Assembly (NCBI GenBank): GCA_946628545.1
Contig: CAMOWU010000003.1
Location: 1 to 64,000, forward strand
Length of the DNA: 64,000 nucleotides
Direction: 5' to 3'
Source of the DNA: an uncultured Bacteroides sp.
GTDB taxonomy: Bacteria; Bacteroidota; Bacteroidia; Bacteroidales; Bacteroidaceae
The notes under the pieces are model-generated. The model was given only the letters and a program-made list of their open reading frames with translations. It had not been told where the DNA came from and searched no databases. Within the stretch, counting starts at the first letter, position 1. The number at the start of each line of letters is the position of its first letter. The translations under genes and the position numbers were made by a program. Positions 1-10,416 of this stretch are shown here, in pieces.

Positions 1-51
1 GGTGCGGTCAACGGGAGGTATAATGGGTAGTGATAGCATGGGGATTAATAA

Positions 52-261
52 ATGGGAGTTAAAGGGGAAGTTAAAATGGAAGTTAAAGGGGGAGTTAAAA
101 TGGAAGTTAAAGGGGAAGTTAAAGGGGAAGTTAAAGGGGAAGTTAAAGGGGAAGTTAAAGGGGAAGTTAAAGGGGAAGTTAAAATGGAAGTTAAAGGGGA
201 AGTTAAAATGGGAGTTAAAATGGGAGTTAAAGGGGGAGTTAAAGAGGAAGTTAAAGTGGAT
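52..261. repeat. 12-bp tandem repeat array (GTTAAAGGGGAA / GTTAAAATGGAA), 17 GTTAAA units
   Basis: GTTAAA occurs at 58, 70, 82 ... 250 with exact 12-bp spacing; lies 3' of the minus-strand cobU gene. Confidence 0.95.
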
Positions 262-317
262 ACCCCACCCCGCCCTGCGGGCACCCCTCCCCTTAGATGG
301 GAGGGGAGTAAGGGAAG

Positions 318-860
318 TTATTTGATTTTGACGGGTATGCCTGAGACCATGAGGATGACTTCGTCGGCTCGTGAGGCGACGAACTGGTTCATCCAGCCTT
401 CCACGTCGGTGAATTTGCGCTGCACCTCGTTGTCGCTGACACCACCCGAACCAATCTCGTTGGTGACGAAGATGAAGGTGGCGTCTTGCTGGGTGAGTTT
501 GCAGAATTCGTCTTTCAGTTCCTGGAGCGTGCGCTCAACGTGTTCACTGGCTGCTTTGGCGCTGTGGTAGGCCTCATGTTGCAAGTCGAAGAAGAAGTTG
601 GTGGCCCAGAGGGTGACGCAATCCACCACCACCGTCCTTCCTGTGAAGTCGTGGCGGCTGAGATACTTCTCCTCCTCGACGTTGGTCCATTGTGGACCAC
701 GCCGTTGCTTGTGGATCTCCACTCGGTGGCGGAACTCGTCGTCCCAGATGCGGGAAGTGGCGAGATAGACGGGATGGCCGCTATTCTTCAGTGCCATCTG
801 TTCTGCGTATTCACTCTTGCCTGAGCGTTGACCGCCGGTGATGAGTATGATTTTGGTCAT
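318..860 (-). CDS. cobU: Adenosylcobinamide kinase / adenosylcobinamide-phosphate guanylyltransferase (CobU family)
   Basis: MTKIILITGGQRSGKSEYAEQMAL P-loop start and VTNEIGSGGVSDN motif; ORF is open to 929 but the ATG at 858-860 fits the family N-terminus. Confidence 0.88.
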   Translation of the reverse strand: MTKIILITGGQRSGKSEYAEQMALKNSGHPVYLATSRIWDDEFRHRVEIHKQRRGPQWTNVEEEKYLSRHDFTGRTVVVDCVTLWATNFFFDLQHEAYHSAKAASEHVERTLQELKDEFCKLTQQDATFIFVTNEIGSGGVSDNEVQRKFTDVEGWMNQFVASRADEVILMVSGIPVKIK

Positions 861-918
861 CTTTGTTGAAGTGTTTCGATAGTTGCTTTTTTCGGACGTG
901 GAACGTCGAGTTTTTTCC

Positions 919-943
919 GGACGCGACACGTCGCGTCCCTACA
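919..943. repeat. Palindromic short dispersed repeat (GGACGCGACACGTCGCGTCCCTACA)
   Basis: Near-palindromic GACGCGACACGTCGCGTC; reverse complement matches the pair of elements at 37621-37676. Confidence 0.7.
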
Positions 944-1002
944 ATTTGTTGTAATTTTGTGCAAAATTATTCTTTTTTTAGCAAATAATGATTGAAAAAT
1001 GT

Positions 1003-1031
1003 TTTGATGTTCAGAAAATAGTGTAATTTTG
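1003..1031 (+). promoter_or_regulatory. Possible Bacteroidetes-type promoter (TTTG-N17-TAATTTTG)
   Basis: TTTG 1003-1006 and TAATTTTG 1024-1031 upstream of the ORF at 1120; spacer a little short. Confidence 0.35.
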
Positions 1032-1119
1032 AAGCGCGTCTTGAAAAATGACGCTCAACTTGAAAAATCACGATTAAATAGATTCAACACATATCCTACT
1101 AACAATTATTTATTCGCTT

Positions 1120-4086
1120 ATGAAAAAGAATTACTTTCGACTTCTTGCCATTGCTGCCATGACGGCGGTATCGGCAACGGCATTTGCCATTGACCCTCCT
1201 TTGAAAAGTGAGGTGCTGACGGATGGCAACACTTACCTCCTCTTCAGTTATGCCAACCCTTCGAAGGTGTTGTCGCGTACATCCTGGGATGGTGCATACT
1301 ATCTCCTGGATGAGGCGGCTTCCAACTACCTCACAGGAACTGGCAACCGCACTGTGCCTTTCGTAGCTCATAAGGCTGACGACGGCAGCTGGTACTTCTC
1401 TGTGGAAGAGAACGAAATGATTACCTCATACGTGGGTATCAAGAGCGGTGGCGGAAACTTGCATGGCGACTTGGAAGAACCGGTCTTCTGGGATGTGGAG
1501 AATGCACCTGTTGACGGATTTTATATGCTGAAAGCCAAGCAACAGTTCAACAGCTATGTCGAGGGCATGTACCTGCACCTGAACAATGGCTGTCAGTATT
1601 TGGTCATCACTTACGAAGGCGACTCTTGGTTCCCTGATTTCTATGGCGGTCTGCAGTTCGAGACCGACATCGACGGCAACCAAATCTATCTGTTCGAGGA
1701 CGATGGGGTCAACTACAAGGCCAACGACCCGTCTTCTCGCTACTGGGCTTTTGTCAGTGTGGAGAACGTGCCTAACGTCTTGGGCAAGGCAACGTTGTAT
1801 GCTGCTATCAAGAACCTGGAAGACAACTACGTGACTATTGAAGGTTATGAGAAGGGTTTCCAGGACGCTATCGATGCCGCTACCAAACTCTACAACAATG
1901 ACCCACTCTATGAGGAGGACGTCGATGAAGCCATGGGCCTCATCAATGCCAAACTCAATCTCTACAAGGAAATAGAGAACGCCTATGTCGTGCTTGGTGA
2001 TAATAGCGACGTGGCTCTGGAAAAGGCTATTGACGCTGCCATCAACCAGTTCAATTTGATGAACAACGCTACCGACATCAACAATGCCACCGAAACATTG
2101 AAAAAAGCAGAGACCGATTTCCAGATGGGTACAGGCGAGGTGACCAGCTTGGGTTCGAACATGAGCTTCGAGGACCTCAGCTCACAGAACGGTGAACCTA
2201 CTTCTTCTGTTCAGGGTGCTCCAGCAGGATGGAACCTCTACATCAATGGCAACCAGGTGGTGACTGCCGACGAAGTGCGCTCTGCAGGTGTTGGCGCATG
2301 GTGTGGTATCAATGCCGATGGTACGGGTGCCAAGGACCAGACCTACATCTTCGGTATCTGGAACAGTGGCATTCCAAAGGTTGAGTTGTCTCAGACCATC
2401 GAAGGACTGGAGAACGGTACTTACACCGTGACTGCTGCCGTGATGGTGGGAGCCAATGGCAGTGGATCACGCCGTACCACACAGCGTATCTTCGGTAACC
2501 TCAACTCCAAGTACTTCGGCGACCAGTCTGAATACAACGAGGAACTGCTCGACAAGAATGAGATCTATGGTTTCGAAGGCCTGACCGAGCCTGTCACCGA
2601 TACCGAACTCCAGGACATGAGCGTGGATGCATTCGTTTACGACGGCACGCTGACCTTCGGTTTCCGTACCGACAACAACATCGCTGCTGCCAACCGCGAC
2701 GCCTCTAATGGCGCTGGTGGCGACGGATGGTTCAAGATTGACAACTTCCGCATCGTGAAACAAGCTTTCGACGCAGATGCCGCTCTTGCCATCTACGATC
2801 ACTTCAAAGCGCAGCTCGAGGAATCCATCGACGGTAATGTCAAGATCCAGAAGAGCATCCGCGACAATGTGGAGGATATCCTCAATAACAAGACTGTTGA
2901 CGCATCTTCTTCTCAGGACGAGATCATCGCCGCTTTCGTTGCTCTCAAGGACGCTTATCCTGCAGTGAAGTCGTCTGCCGATGCCTATCAGAAGTTGGCC
3001 AATGCTATCGACCATGCCAATGAGGCGCTTGACGAGTTCGGCAACTCACTCGGTGCCAACGTATTCGGCGACGTGGTGATGAACGCAGAAGAGGCTTACG
3101 AAGATGAGGAGCTGGATGAGGCCGGCATCGATGAACTGATTGCACAGCTCGTTGCAGCCGAGGATGAAATGAAGAAACAGGTGATCGAGCCAGGACAGGA
3201 CATCACCGACCTGGTGGTGAAGAACCCAAGCTTCGAGGACCTCAGCGCTCAGGGTGGCAACCCAGCCGACAACGCTCAGCCAGCTCCAGCAGGATGGAAC
3301 CTCTATATCAACGGTGAACTTCAGACAGGTGCTCCTGCAGGTCTTGGATGGTGCGCCATCAACCATGGTGACGACATCTCTGCTAAGGGTATCACCGACG
3401 AGAACGGGGAGCCCATCAACGTTCAGTACGTTGACGGCACTCATGTCTGGGGTATTTGGAACGGCTCCATCCCCGAGGTCGAACTGTCGCAGGAACTCTC
3501 GCTGCCAGCAGGTACTTATACCTTGACTTGCAACATGATGGTTGAATACCAGTGGGCTCAGAACTGTATCACCACTCAGCACATCTTCGCCAACAACTAC
3601 ATCTGCATGTTCGCAGGCGAGGGTGATTATGAGTTTGAAGAACTTCCCGAGGATGCCCAGCTGGCTAAGACCATCGACGATGCAGGTGCTGGCGACCTCA
3701 AGCTGCTCAACTTCGCTGGTTACACCTGTGCTGACGGCGACCCCACAACCTCCTTGCTCCGTCCGATGACTTTAACCTTCGGTGTTGACGAAGACGGCAA
3801 AGTGAAGTTCGGTTTCCGCACCAACGGCAACATTCCTGCAAGCCAGGCCGACGGCAACGATGCCGGTGCAGGTTGGTTCAAACTCGACAACTTCCGACTG
3901 AACTATGATTCCGAGGGTATTCCTACTACAGTGAAGAGCGTTCAGGATGCTACTCGCACTGTGGAGGGACAGGAATACTACACCGTCGGCGGTGCACGCA
4001 TCGCAGCTCCTCAGAAGGGCATCAACATCGTCAAGACACAGTTGAGCGATGGAAGTGTCAAGGTGAGCAAAACTTACGTGAAGTAA
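1120..4086 (+). CDS. Large secreted modular protein with two copies of a carbohydrate-binding-like module and a T9SS-like C-terminus
   Basis: Signal peptide MKKNYFRLLAIAAMTAVSATAFA; repeated FEDLS..P.GWNLYING...GAWCGIN...WGIW modules; C-terminal YYTVGGARIAAPQKGINIVKT. Confidence 0.75.
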   Translation: MKKNYFRLLAIAAMTAVSATAFAIDPPLKSEVLTDGNTYLLFSYANPSKVLSRTSWDGAYYLLDEAASNYLTGTGNRTVPFVAHKADDGSWYFSVEENEMITSYVGIKSGGGNLHGDLEEPVFWDVENAPVDGFYMLKAKQQFNSYVEGMYLHLNNGCQYLVITYEGDSWFPDFYGGLQFETDIDGNQIYLFEDDGVNYKANDPSSRYWAFVSVENVPNVLGKATLYAAIKNLEDNYVTIEGYEKGFQDAIDAATKLYNNDPLYEEDVDEAMGLINAKLNLYKEIENAYVVLGDNSDVALEKAIDAAINQFNLMNNATDINNATETLKKAETDFQMGTGEVTSLGSNMSFEDLSSQNGEPTSSVQGAPAGWNLYINGNQVVTADEVRSAGVGAWCGINADGTGAKDQTYIFGIWNSGIPKVELSQTIEGLENGTYTVTAAVMVGANGSGSRRTTQRIFGNLNSKYFGDQSEYNEELLDKNEIYGFEGLTEPVTDTELQDMSVDAFVYDGTLTFGFRTDNNIAAANRDASNGAGGDGWFKIDNFRIVKQAFDADAALAIYDHFKAQLEESIDGNVKIQKSIRDNVEDILNNKTVDASSSQDEIIAAFVALKDAYPAVKSSADAYQKLANAIDHANEALDEFGNSLGANVFGDVVMNAEEAYEDEELDEAGIDELIAQLVAAEDEMKKQVIEPGQDITDLVVKNPSFEDLSAQGGNPADNAQPAPAGWNLYINGELQTGAPAGLGWCAINHGDDISAKGITDENGEPINVQYVDGTHVWGIWNGSIPEVELSQELSLPAGTYTLTCNMMVEYQWAQNCITTQHIFANNYICMFAGEGDYEFEELPEDAQLAKTIDDAGAGDLKLLNFAGYTCADGDPTTSLLRPMTLTFGVDEDGKVKFGFRTNGNIPASQADGNDAGAGWFKLDNFRLNYDSEGIPTTVKSVQDATRTVEGQEYYTVGGARIAAPQKGINIVKTQLSDGSVKVSKTYVK

Positions 4087-4114
4087 TCGAAATCCAATCC
4101 ATCATTTAGAACTG

Positions 4115-4145
4115 GGCGCGCCGTCATTTCGGCGCGCCTTTTTTT
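4115..4145 (+). terminator. Rho-independent terminator
   Basis: 9-bp stem GGCGCGCCG/CGGCGCGCC followed by T7. Confidence 0.92.
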
Positions 4146-4238
4146 GCATTGAAAAAAGTGTGAAAAAAACGTGGTAGCGTTAACAGAGAAACAGAAATTG
4201 TTAAAATTAAGCCAATATACAACCTTTTAGATTAAAAA

Positions 4239-4270
4239 TTTGTTCATGAAACAGAAATTTTGTTTCTTTG
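4239..4270 (+). promoter_or_regulatory. Bacteroidetes-type promoter (TTTG-N20-TTTCTTTG)
   Basis: TTTG 4239-4242, TTTCTTTG 4263-4270, upstream of the fasciclin/SusCD locus. Confidence 0.55.
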
Positions 4271-4362
4271 CATTTAATATGCGAATTGTGACCTAACACA
4301 ACCACGTATTTTGTGCACTAACTTCACTAAACAATTGATATCAATCAATCAATTCTAATATT

Positions 4363-7068
4363 ATGTCGTTAAATTCACAGAAGAAGAAATTTGGCAGACA
4401 CCTTCTGGTAGGAGGTATGCTCTGCATGGCGACTTGTGGCGTTCTCTCTTCTTGCGATGATGGCTATGACCTGGACCAAAAAGAGCCAAGCTGGCTCGGT
4501 AGCAGTATCTATGCCTATCTCGAAGAACAGGGCAACTTCACGAATTACCTGAAGCTCATCGACGACTTGGGTGAGAAGGAGATGCTGTCCCACACGGGTA
4601 GTAAAACCGTCTTCCCCGCCAATGATGAGGCCTTCACGAAGTTTTACGCTTCCAACAAATGGGGCGTAAGCAGTTACTCTCAGTTATCGGCGGCTCAGAA
4701 GAAGATGCTGCTCTACTCTTCAATCATCGACAACCCTTACCAGTTGCAGACCCTTTCCAGTGTGGAAGGACCTCTGGAGGGCGAGTGTATGCGAAGAGTG
4801 ACTTCGTCGTCGATCTACGACTCGGTACTTGTGGTGAGCACCTCGGCCGATGAAATTCCCGACAACGGCTACTGGAAATCGGTGCAGCAGACACAAGACA
4901 AGATCGTCCTCTTCAAGGACGCATCTGGTGCGTCTCCAATGATTCACTTCATCGACAAGTTCCTCAACCAGAACTTGGTGACCAACGCTGACGTTGACTT
5001 CCTCTACAACGACCCAGCTGGCACACGCAAGCCTGGTCAGTGCTACGTCAACGACGCTAAGGTGACCAACGGAAACGTGGTCTGCAAGAACGGTTATGTG
5101 CATGAGGTGGACAAGGTGATCATGCCGCTCGACAACATGGCGGAAATCATCCGCACCAATCCAAAAACACAGCTCTACAGCAAAATGATCGAGCGTTTCG
5201 CTGCCCCATACTACACCAGGACTTTGACTGAAGAGTACAACCGTATCTATGGTACTTCTTACGACTCCGTTTATCAGAAACGCTACTTCTCCAAGCGTTC
5301 GCAGGGTAGCTCCGGCTCTTCTTCTTCTGCTTGGAACCAGGACAAGGACGGCAACCCCGTTCCTGCTGACGAACTGCTTCGTTTCGACCCGGGATGGAAC
5401 CTCTACAACTCCAACGCGTACAACGACCGCAACCCAGTCATGGAGGACATGGGTGTGATGCTCGTGCCGACCGATGAGGCCCTGAACGATTGGTGGAACA
5501 ATGGTGGCGGTAAGGTCATCAAGGACTTCTACCAGACTTGGGAGAACGTGCCCAACAGCGTCATCGTGGAGTTGTTGAACAACAACATGCTCAACTCCTT
5601 CGTCGCTTCCGTTCCCAGCAAGTTCGATGATGTGGTCAACGACGCCGCACTCAAGATGGGTCTCACCACCGACAAGGTGGACGAGGTGATCCTCGGCAAC
5701 AACGGTGCTGTGTATGTGACCAACGAGGTATTCACGCCATCAACCTACTCCTCAGTCATGTTCCCGACTCTTGTTAATGAGAACATGAACATTATTAAAA
5801 GAGCCATCCAGTTGCTCGACTTCGATGCATACCTCAACTCCATGGATGCTTACTATAGTTTCTTCATTCCGACCAATGAAGGACTCTTGACTTATATCGA
5901 CCCCGTTTCGATGGGCCAGGCCAAGACCCGTATGTGGAAGTTCCACTATGATGCTTCACAGGCTGAAGGCCGCGAGATCTACGCCGACGTCTTCGAGGTG
6001 GAGAAAGCACAGGACGGATCATGGATGGTGACCGACTCCATCAGCCAAGTGCGCGCCAGTGGTGGTAAGTCCGCTTTCGTATCGTCTGTTCTTGGCGACC
6101 GACTCCAGGACCTGCTCGACAACTGTATCGTGATTGGCAACGTGGAAGACGGTGGCACTTACTACCAGACCAAGGGCAACACCATGGTCAAGGTAGGTGG
6201 ACAGATCGGTGTGGCTGGCAGCATGTACGTACAGGGAGGCTGGCAGATCGAGGAAAACAAGCAGTTGGTTGTGAAAGACATCTACGACATGACCGGCAAG
6301 GAAAGCGGTATGGGTAACGGTAAGTCCTATATCATCGATGCCGAGCCTGTGATGTCTGCCAAGCGCTCTGTTGCCGACATTCTCGCTACCAACCCCGAGT
6401 TCAGCGAGTTCTATCAGTTGCTCCAGAACTCAGGCGCCTTGGCCACTTCATATACAGCCAACAGCTGGTACTCTGTTTCTCAGAACGGTAACTTGATTTA
6501 TGTTCCCGAGAAGAACAACACCTATGGTGAGATTGTGAACTACCTGTTGAACTCTTATCACTATACTGTTTATTGTCCGACCAATGCCGCTATGGAAGAG
6601 GCATACGCAGCAGGTCTGCCCGACACGCTCGACTATCGTCTGGCTGAGGAATCGGGCGATGTTGACTCACTCTACCATGTGAAGAACGTGATGCTCAACT
6701 TCGTGAAGTACCACATTCAGGACCACTCCATCTTCATCGATCCCAACGCTGTGAGCGGTAAGTACGAGACCGACAAGACCAACCCTGCCGGTGGACGATT
6801 CTACACCATCAATGTTCAGGCCAGCAGCGATGGCATCACACTCACCGACGTTCTGGGCAACACACAGCAAGTGAACAAGGACAAGATGTATAATGTGATG
6901 GCACGTGAGTACTGGAACAGCAGTACGAACATGACCAACGCGCAGTTAACCACCTCATCAATGGCTGTGCTTCACGCCATCGACCATCCTCTTCGCTATA
7001 GCAAGAACCAGTTCATCTACCAGAAGGTAGAGATTGTTGACGGCGAAGACACCGAAGAGGAAGAATGA
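4363..7068 (+). CDS. Fasciclin (FAS1) repeat lipoprotein
   Basis: Lipobox-like CGVLSSCDDGYD; FAS1-like segments NFTNYLKLIDDLGEKEMLSHTGSKTVFPANDEAF, YSFFIPTNEGLLTYI, YTVYCPTNAAMEEAY. Confidence 0.82.
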   Translation: MSLNSQKKKFGRHLLVGGMLCMATCGVLSSCDDGYDLDQKEPSWLGSSIYAYLEEQGNFTNYLKLIDDLGEKEMLSHTGSKTVFPANDEAFTKFYASNKWGVSSYSQLSAAQKKMLLYSSIIDNPYQLQTLSSVEGPLEGECMRRVTSSSIYDSVLVVSTSADEIPDNGYWKSVQQTQDKIVLFKDASGASPMIHFIDKFLNQNLVTNADVDFLYNDPAGTRKPGQCYVNDAKVTNGNVVCKNGYVHEVDKVIMPLDNMAEIIRTNPKTQLYSKMIERFAAPYYTRTLTEEYNRIYGTSYDSVYQKRYFSKRSQGSSGSSSSAWNQDKDGNPVPADELLRFDPGWNLYNSNAYNDRNPVMEDMGVMLVPTDEALNDWWNNGGGKVIKDFYQTWENVPNSVIVELLNNNMLNSFVASVPSKFDDVVNDAALKMGLTTDKVDEVILGNNGAVYVTNEVFTPSTYSSVMFPTLVNENMNIIKRAIQLLDFDAYLNSMDAYYSFFIPTNEGLLTYIDPVSMGQAKTRMWKFHYDASQAEGREIYADVFEVEKAQDGSWMVTDSISQVRASGGKSAFVSSVLGDRLQDLLDNCIVIGNVEDGGTYYQTKGNTMVKVGGQIGVAGSMYVQGGWQIEENKQLVVKDIYDMTGKESGMGNGKSYIIDAEPVMSAKRSVADILATNPEFSEFYQLLQNSGALATSYTANSWYSVSQNGNLIYVPEKNNTYGEIVNYLLNSYHYTVYCPTNAAMEEAYAAGLPDTLDYRLAEESGDVDSLYHVKNVMLNFVKYHIQDHSIFIDPNAVSGKYETDKTNPAGGRFYTINVQASSDGITLTDVLGNTQQVNKDKMYNVMAREYWNSSTNMTNAQLTTSSMAVLHAIDHPLRYSKNQFIYQKVEIVDGEDTEEEE

Positions 7069-7096
7069 TCAGTAATCACCGATAAAAAATAGATTT

Positions 7097-10000
7097 ATGA
7101 AAAGAATATTAACAAGGCTATTGCTTCTCGCCTGTCTGCTTCCTGCTACGATGAAAGCCCAGCAGGCCGGTGATGTCATTAGTGGAAACGTCTATGATGA
7201 GATGGGTGGTCTGATGATGGTTAACGTCGTGGAGAAAGACGCCAACAACCGTATCGTAGCCGCCGGTGTTACCGACATCAACGGTAACTTCTCATTCCGT
7301 ATTGTCAATCCTAAAGACAAATTGCATATTTCATACGTAGGTTACCAGACCGTGGTACTGCCCATCGACCGAAAGGTCTTCAAGGTGCAAATGAAGAGTG
7401 CTACCACACTTAAGGAAGTGGTGGTGAAGGCAACTCGCAAGAGCGAGTCTTCTGGTTTGGCCATCCCTGTGACCGAAATCTCTGTGGCCCAGCAGCGCAT
7501 CGACATGAAAGAGTTCGAGGGACTGGGTATCACTTCAGTTGACGAGGCTCTGCAAGGACGTGTGTCAGGTCTCGACATCGTGGCCAACTCTGGTAACCTT
7601 GGTGCAGGTACAACCATGCGTCTGCGTGGTGTGAGCTCCATCAATGGTAACTCCGAACCTCTGATCGTGGTCAACGGTAACGTTTGGAACAGCGACGCCA
7701 ACAAGGACTTCGACTATACCAACGCCAACGAGGAGCGTTTCGCAGAACTGCTCAACGTCAACCCCGAGGATATCGAGAGCATCACCGTCCTCAAGGACGC
7801 TGCCGCTACTGTGATTTGGGGTTCGCAGGGTTCCAACGGTGTCATCGAAATCAAGACCAAACGTGGTCAGAAAGGTAAGACACGCGTGCAGTATTCCTAT
7901 CGCTTGAACGGACTCTGGCAGCCCAGCGGCATGAGGATCCTCAATGGCGACGACTACACCATGTATCTCAAAGAGGCTTACTTCAACCCGCGCCTGAGCA
8001 GTAGCATCTCCGACAACACATCGGCAGACTACATGCCCGAGATCAACTACGACCGCGCCTATTCAGAGTATGAGATGTACAACAACAACACCGACTGGCG
8101 CGACGAAGTCAAGCAGTTTGGTGTGCAGCACTCCCACTATGTGGCTCTGACTGGTGGTGGTGAGAAAGCACGATTCCGTATCTCAGGTGGTTACGACGAC
8201 CAGGGCAACTCCGTCATCAAGCAGAAGTTGAACCGTTTCACCACACGTGTGGCCCTCGACTACTATGTGTCTGACCGCATCACGGTTTCGACCAACTTCG
8301 ACATGACCTACACCGACAACAAGCACGAGTCAAGGCGCTGGGGAGAAATCTTCGACCTGGGCTACAGAAAGATGCCTAACCTCGCCGTTTATGAGGAAGA
8401 CCAGTATGGCAACTCCACTGGCAATTTCTACGCCATGCTTACTGACCCGTCGGTTCACTCATCACAACTCAACGACCAGTTGGATATTCCCAACCCAGTC
8501 GCTGTGGCTCACCTGACGAAAGTGGAACAGAAAACAGTGAAACTGTCGCCTGAATTCATCCTCAAGTACGACCTCTTGGGTACAGACAATGAACATCATC
8601 GTCTGACCTACGAAGGACGTATCATCTTCGACGTCAACACCAACAGAACAGAGGAATTCATACCTACTTCCTTGACAACAAGTGCATGGACTTCGGAAGA
8701 TGCCAACAGCACTTCAACCAACAGTTCAAAGACTTATGGTATATCCACTACACATACCCTGACCTTTATCCCTCATTTCAACAACACCAACCACAGTTTG
8801 ATGTCGATGCTCCGTGCACAGTACAACACGGGTAACAGCTCGAGCCAGGGATTGGGTAAGTACGGACTTCCTACCAGTAGCATCACTTCGCCTTTGGCTG
8901 CCGGTACGTATTCCAACTTCAGCAATGGAGCAGGTGAGTGGAAGAGCAACTACTATACATTCTCGACACACTACGCTTACAAGGGCAAGTATATGCTCGA
9001 CTTCTCATGCCGCGTCGATGGTTCCACACAGTTCGGACCTGACAAGAGATGGGGTTTCTTCCCAGGTCTTTCCGGTCGTTGGAACATTTCCGACGAGAAG
9101 TTCATGGAGAAATTGGAATGGTTGACGATGCTCTCCATCCGTCCAGGTTGGGGTTACGCAGGTAACCCTCCAGGCTCAGAGGGACTTTTCTATAGTAAAT
9201 ATGGTGCCGGTCCTGCCTACATGAACCAGGCTTCCATCATCCCTAACAACATCCGACTTGCCGGACTCCGCTGGGAGAAGAAAGAGACATGGAACCTCGG
9301 ATTCGACCTCGGTTTGTTCAACGACAAGATCACTGCCGACCTCTCAATCTACACATCCAAGGTGACCGACTTGAGAATGAACAACCGCGCCATACCTTCT
9401 TCTACAGGTTATGATGCGCTTTCAATCCAAAACACCGGTTCGTTGCGCAACAATGGTTGGGAGTTCAACATCTTCGGTAACGACATTGTTAAGAAAGGTG
9501 ACTTCTCGTTCGGATTCAACATCACATTCGCCAACAGCCGCAATGAGATCCTCACTATGGACGAGACCATCCTCGACAGCATGAACGATGAGTTCGGATA
9601 TGGCAATGGACAGTACCTCTCACGTGTGCAGCTCCACAACCCGCTGGGCTCCATCTACGGATTCCGCTATAAGGGAGTTTACCAGTACAGCGACTACACT
9701 GCTGAAGAAGTAGCAGGTGTGAGTGGTCCTGATGCGCCTATCGCACGTAATAAAGAAGGTGAACCTGTGCTCGACGAGAATGGACGCACCAAGCCCATGA
9801 TGTTCAACTATGGTGGTGTGAACTACGAGTTCAAAGGTGGTGACGCCAAGTATGAGGATATCAACCATGATGGTAACATCGACGAGTTGGATATCGTTTA
9901 TCTCGGCAGTACACTTCCTCAGTTGACTGGTGGTTTCGGATTCAAGTTCAAGTTCAAGTCGTTCTCACTGAACACCCAGTTCAACTACCGATTCGGACAG

Positions 10001-10405
10001 AAGGTGATCAACCTGGCGCGCATGAACGGAGAGAACATGTACAACAACAACAACCAGACTGCTGGTACCAACTGGCGCTGGCGCAAGGAAGGTGACATCA
10101 CAGAAGTGCCACGCGCGCTCTATAATGTGGGTTACAACTGGTTGGGTAGCGACCGATTTGTGGAAGAGGCTTCTTTCCTGCGCCTCAACTACGTGCAGCT
10201 GCGCTATGATGTTCCTTCTAAGGTCTTGAAGCCTGTTGGCATCACCGCACTCAACGTCTATCTGACACTCAACAACGTCTTCTGTATCACGAAGTATTCT
10301 GGTGCAGACCCAGAGCATCCACAGGGTGGTTGGGCTCCTGCTTCCGACAACTCCAGAACACCGCGTTCTAAGTCGTTCACACTTGGTGCTACAATTCAAT
10401 TCTAA
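7097..10405 (+). CDS. SusC/RagA family TonB-linked outer membrane protein
   Basis: Carboxypeptidase-like N-domain (ISGNVYDEMGGLMMVNV), plug (LQGRVSGLDI...LRGVSSINGNSEPLIVVNG), barrel C-terminus FTLGATIQF. Confidence 0.95.
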   Translation: MKRILTRLLLLACLLPATMKAQQAGDVISGNVYDEMGGLMMVNVVEKDANNRIVAAGVTDINGNFSFRIVNPKDKLHISYVGYQTVVLPIDRKVFKVQMKSATTLKEVVVKATRKSESSGLAIPVTEISVAQQRIDMKEFEGLGITSVDEALQGRVSGLDIVANSGNLGAGTTMRLRGVSSINGNSEPLIVVNGNVWNSDANKDFDYTNANEERFAELLNVNPEDIESITVLKDAAATVIWGSQGSNGVIEIKTKRGQKGKTRVQYSYRLNGLWQPSGMRILNGDDYTMYLKEAYFNPRLSSSISDNTSADYMPEINYDRAYSEYEMYNNNTDWRDEVKQFGVQHSHYVALTGGGEKARFRISGGYDDQGNSVIKQKLNRFTTRVALDYYVSDRITVSTNFDMTYTDNKHESRRWGEIFDLGYRKMPNLAVYEEDQYGNSTGNFYAMLTDPSVHSSQLNDQLDIPNPVAVAHLTKVEQKTVKLSPEFILKYDLLGTDNEHHRLTYEGRIIFDVNTNRTEEFIPTSLTTSAWTSEDANSTSTNSSKTYGISTTHTLTFIPHFNNTNHSLMSMLRAQYNTGNSSSQGLGKYGLPTSSITSPLAAGTYSNFSNGAGEWKSNYYTFSTHYAYKGKYMLDFSCRVDGSTQFGPDKRWGFFPGLSGRWNISDEKFMEKLEWLTMLSIRPGWGYAGNPPGSEGLFYSKYGAGPAYMNQASIIPNNIRLAGLRWEKKETWNLGFDLGLFNDKITADLSIYTSKVTDLRMNNRAIPSSTGYDALSIQNTGSLRNNGWEFNIFGNDIVKKGDFSFGFNITFANSRNEILTMDETILDSMNDEFGYGNGQYLSRVQLHNPLGSIYGFRYKGVYQYSDYTAEEVAGVSGPDAPIARNKEGEPVLDENGRTKPMMFNYGGVNYEFKGGDAKYEDINHDGNIDELDIVYLGSTLPQLTGGFGFKFKFKSFSLNTQFNYRFGQKVINLARMNGENMYNNNNQTAGTNWRWRKEGDITEVPRALYNVGYNWLGSDRFVEEASFLRLNYVQLRYDVPSKVLKPVGITALNVYLTLNNVFCITKYSGADPEHPQGGWAPASDNSRTPRSKSFTLGATIQF

Positions 10406-10416
10406 ACGTAAGAAAT

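Noticed and set aside
2-570. Lys/Val-rich ORFs (LKGKLKWK, VKGEVKME) across the first 12-bp array
   Set aside because: Translation of a tandem repeat whose unit is a multiple of 3; no start context or non-repeat domain.
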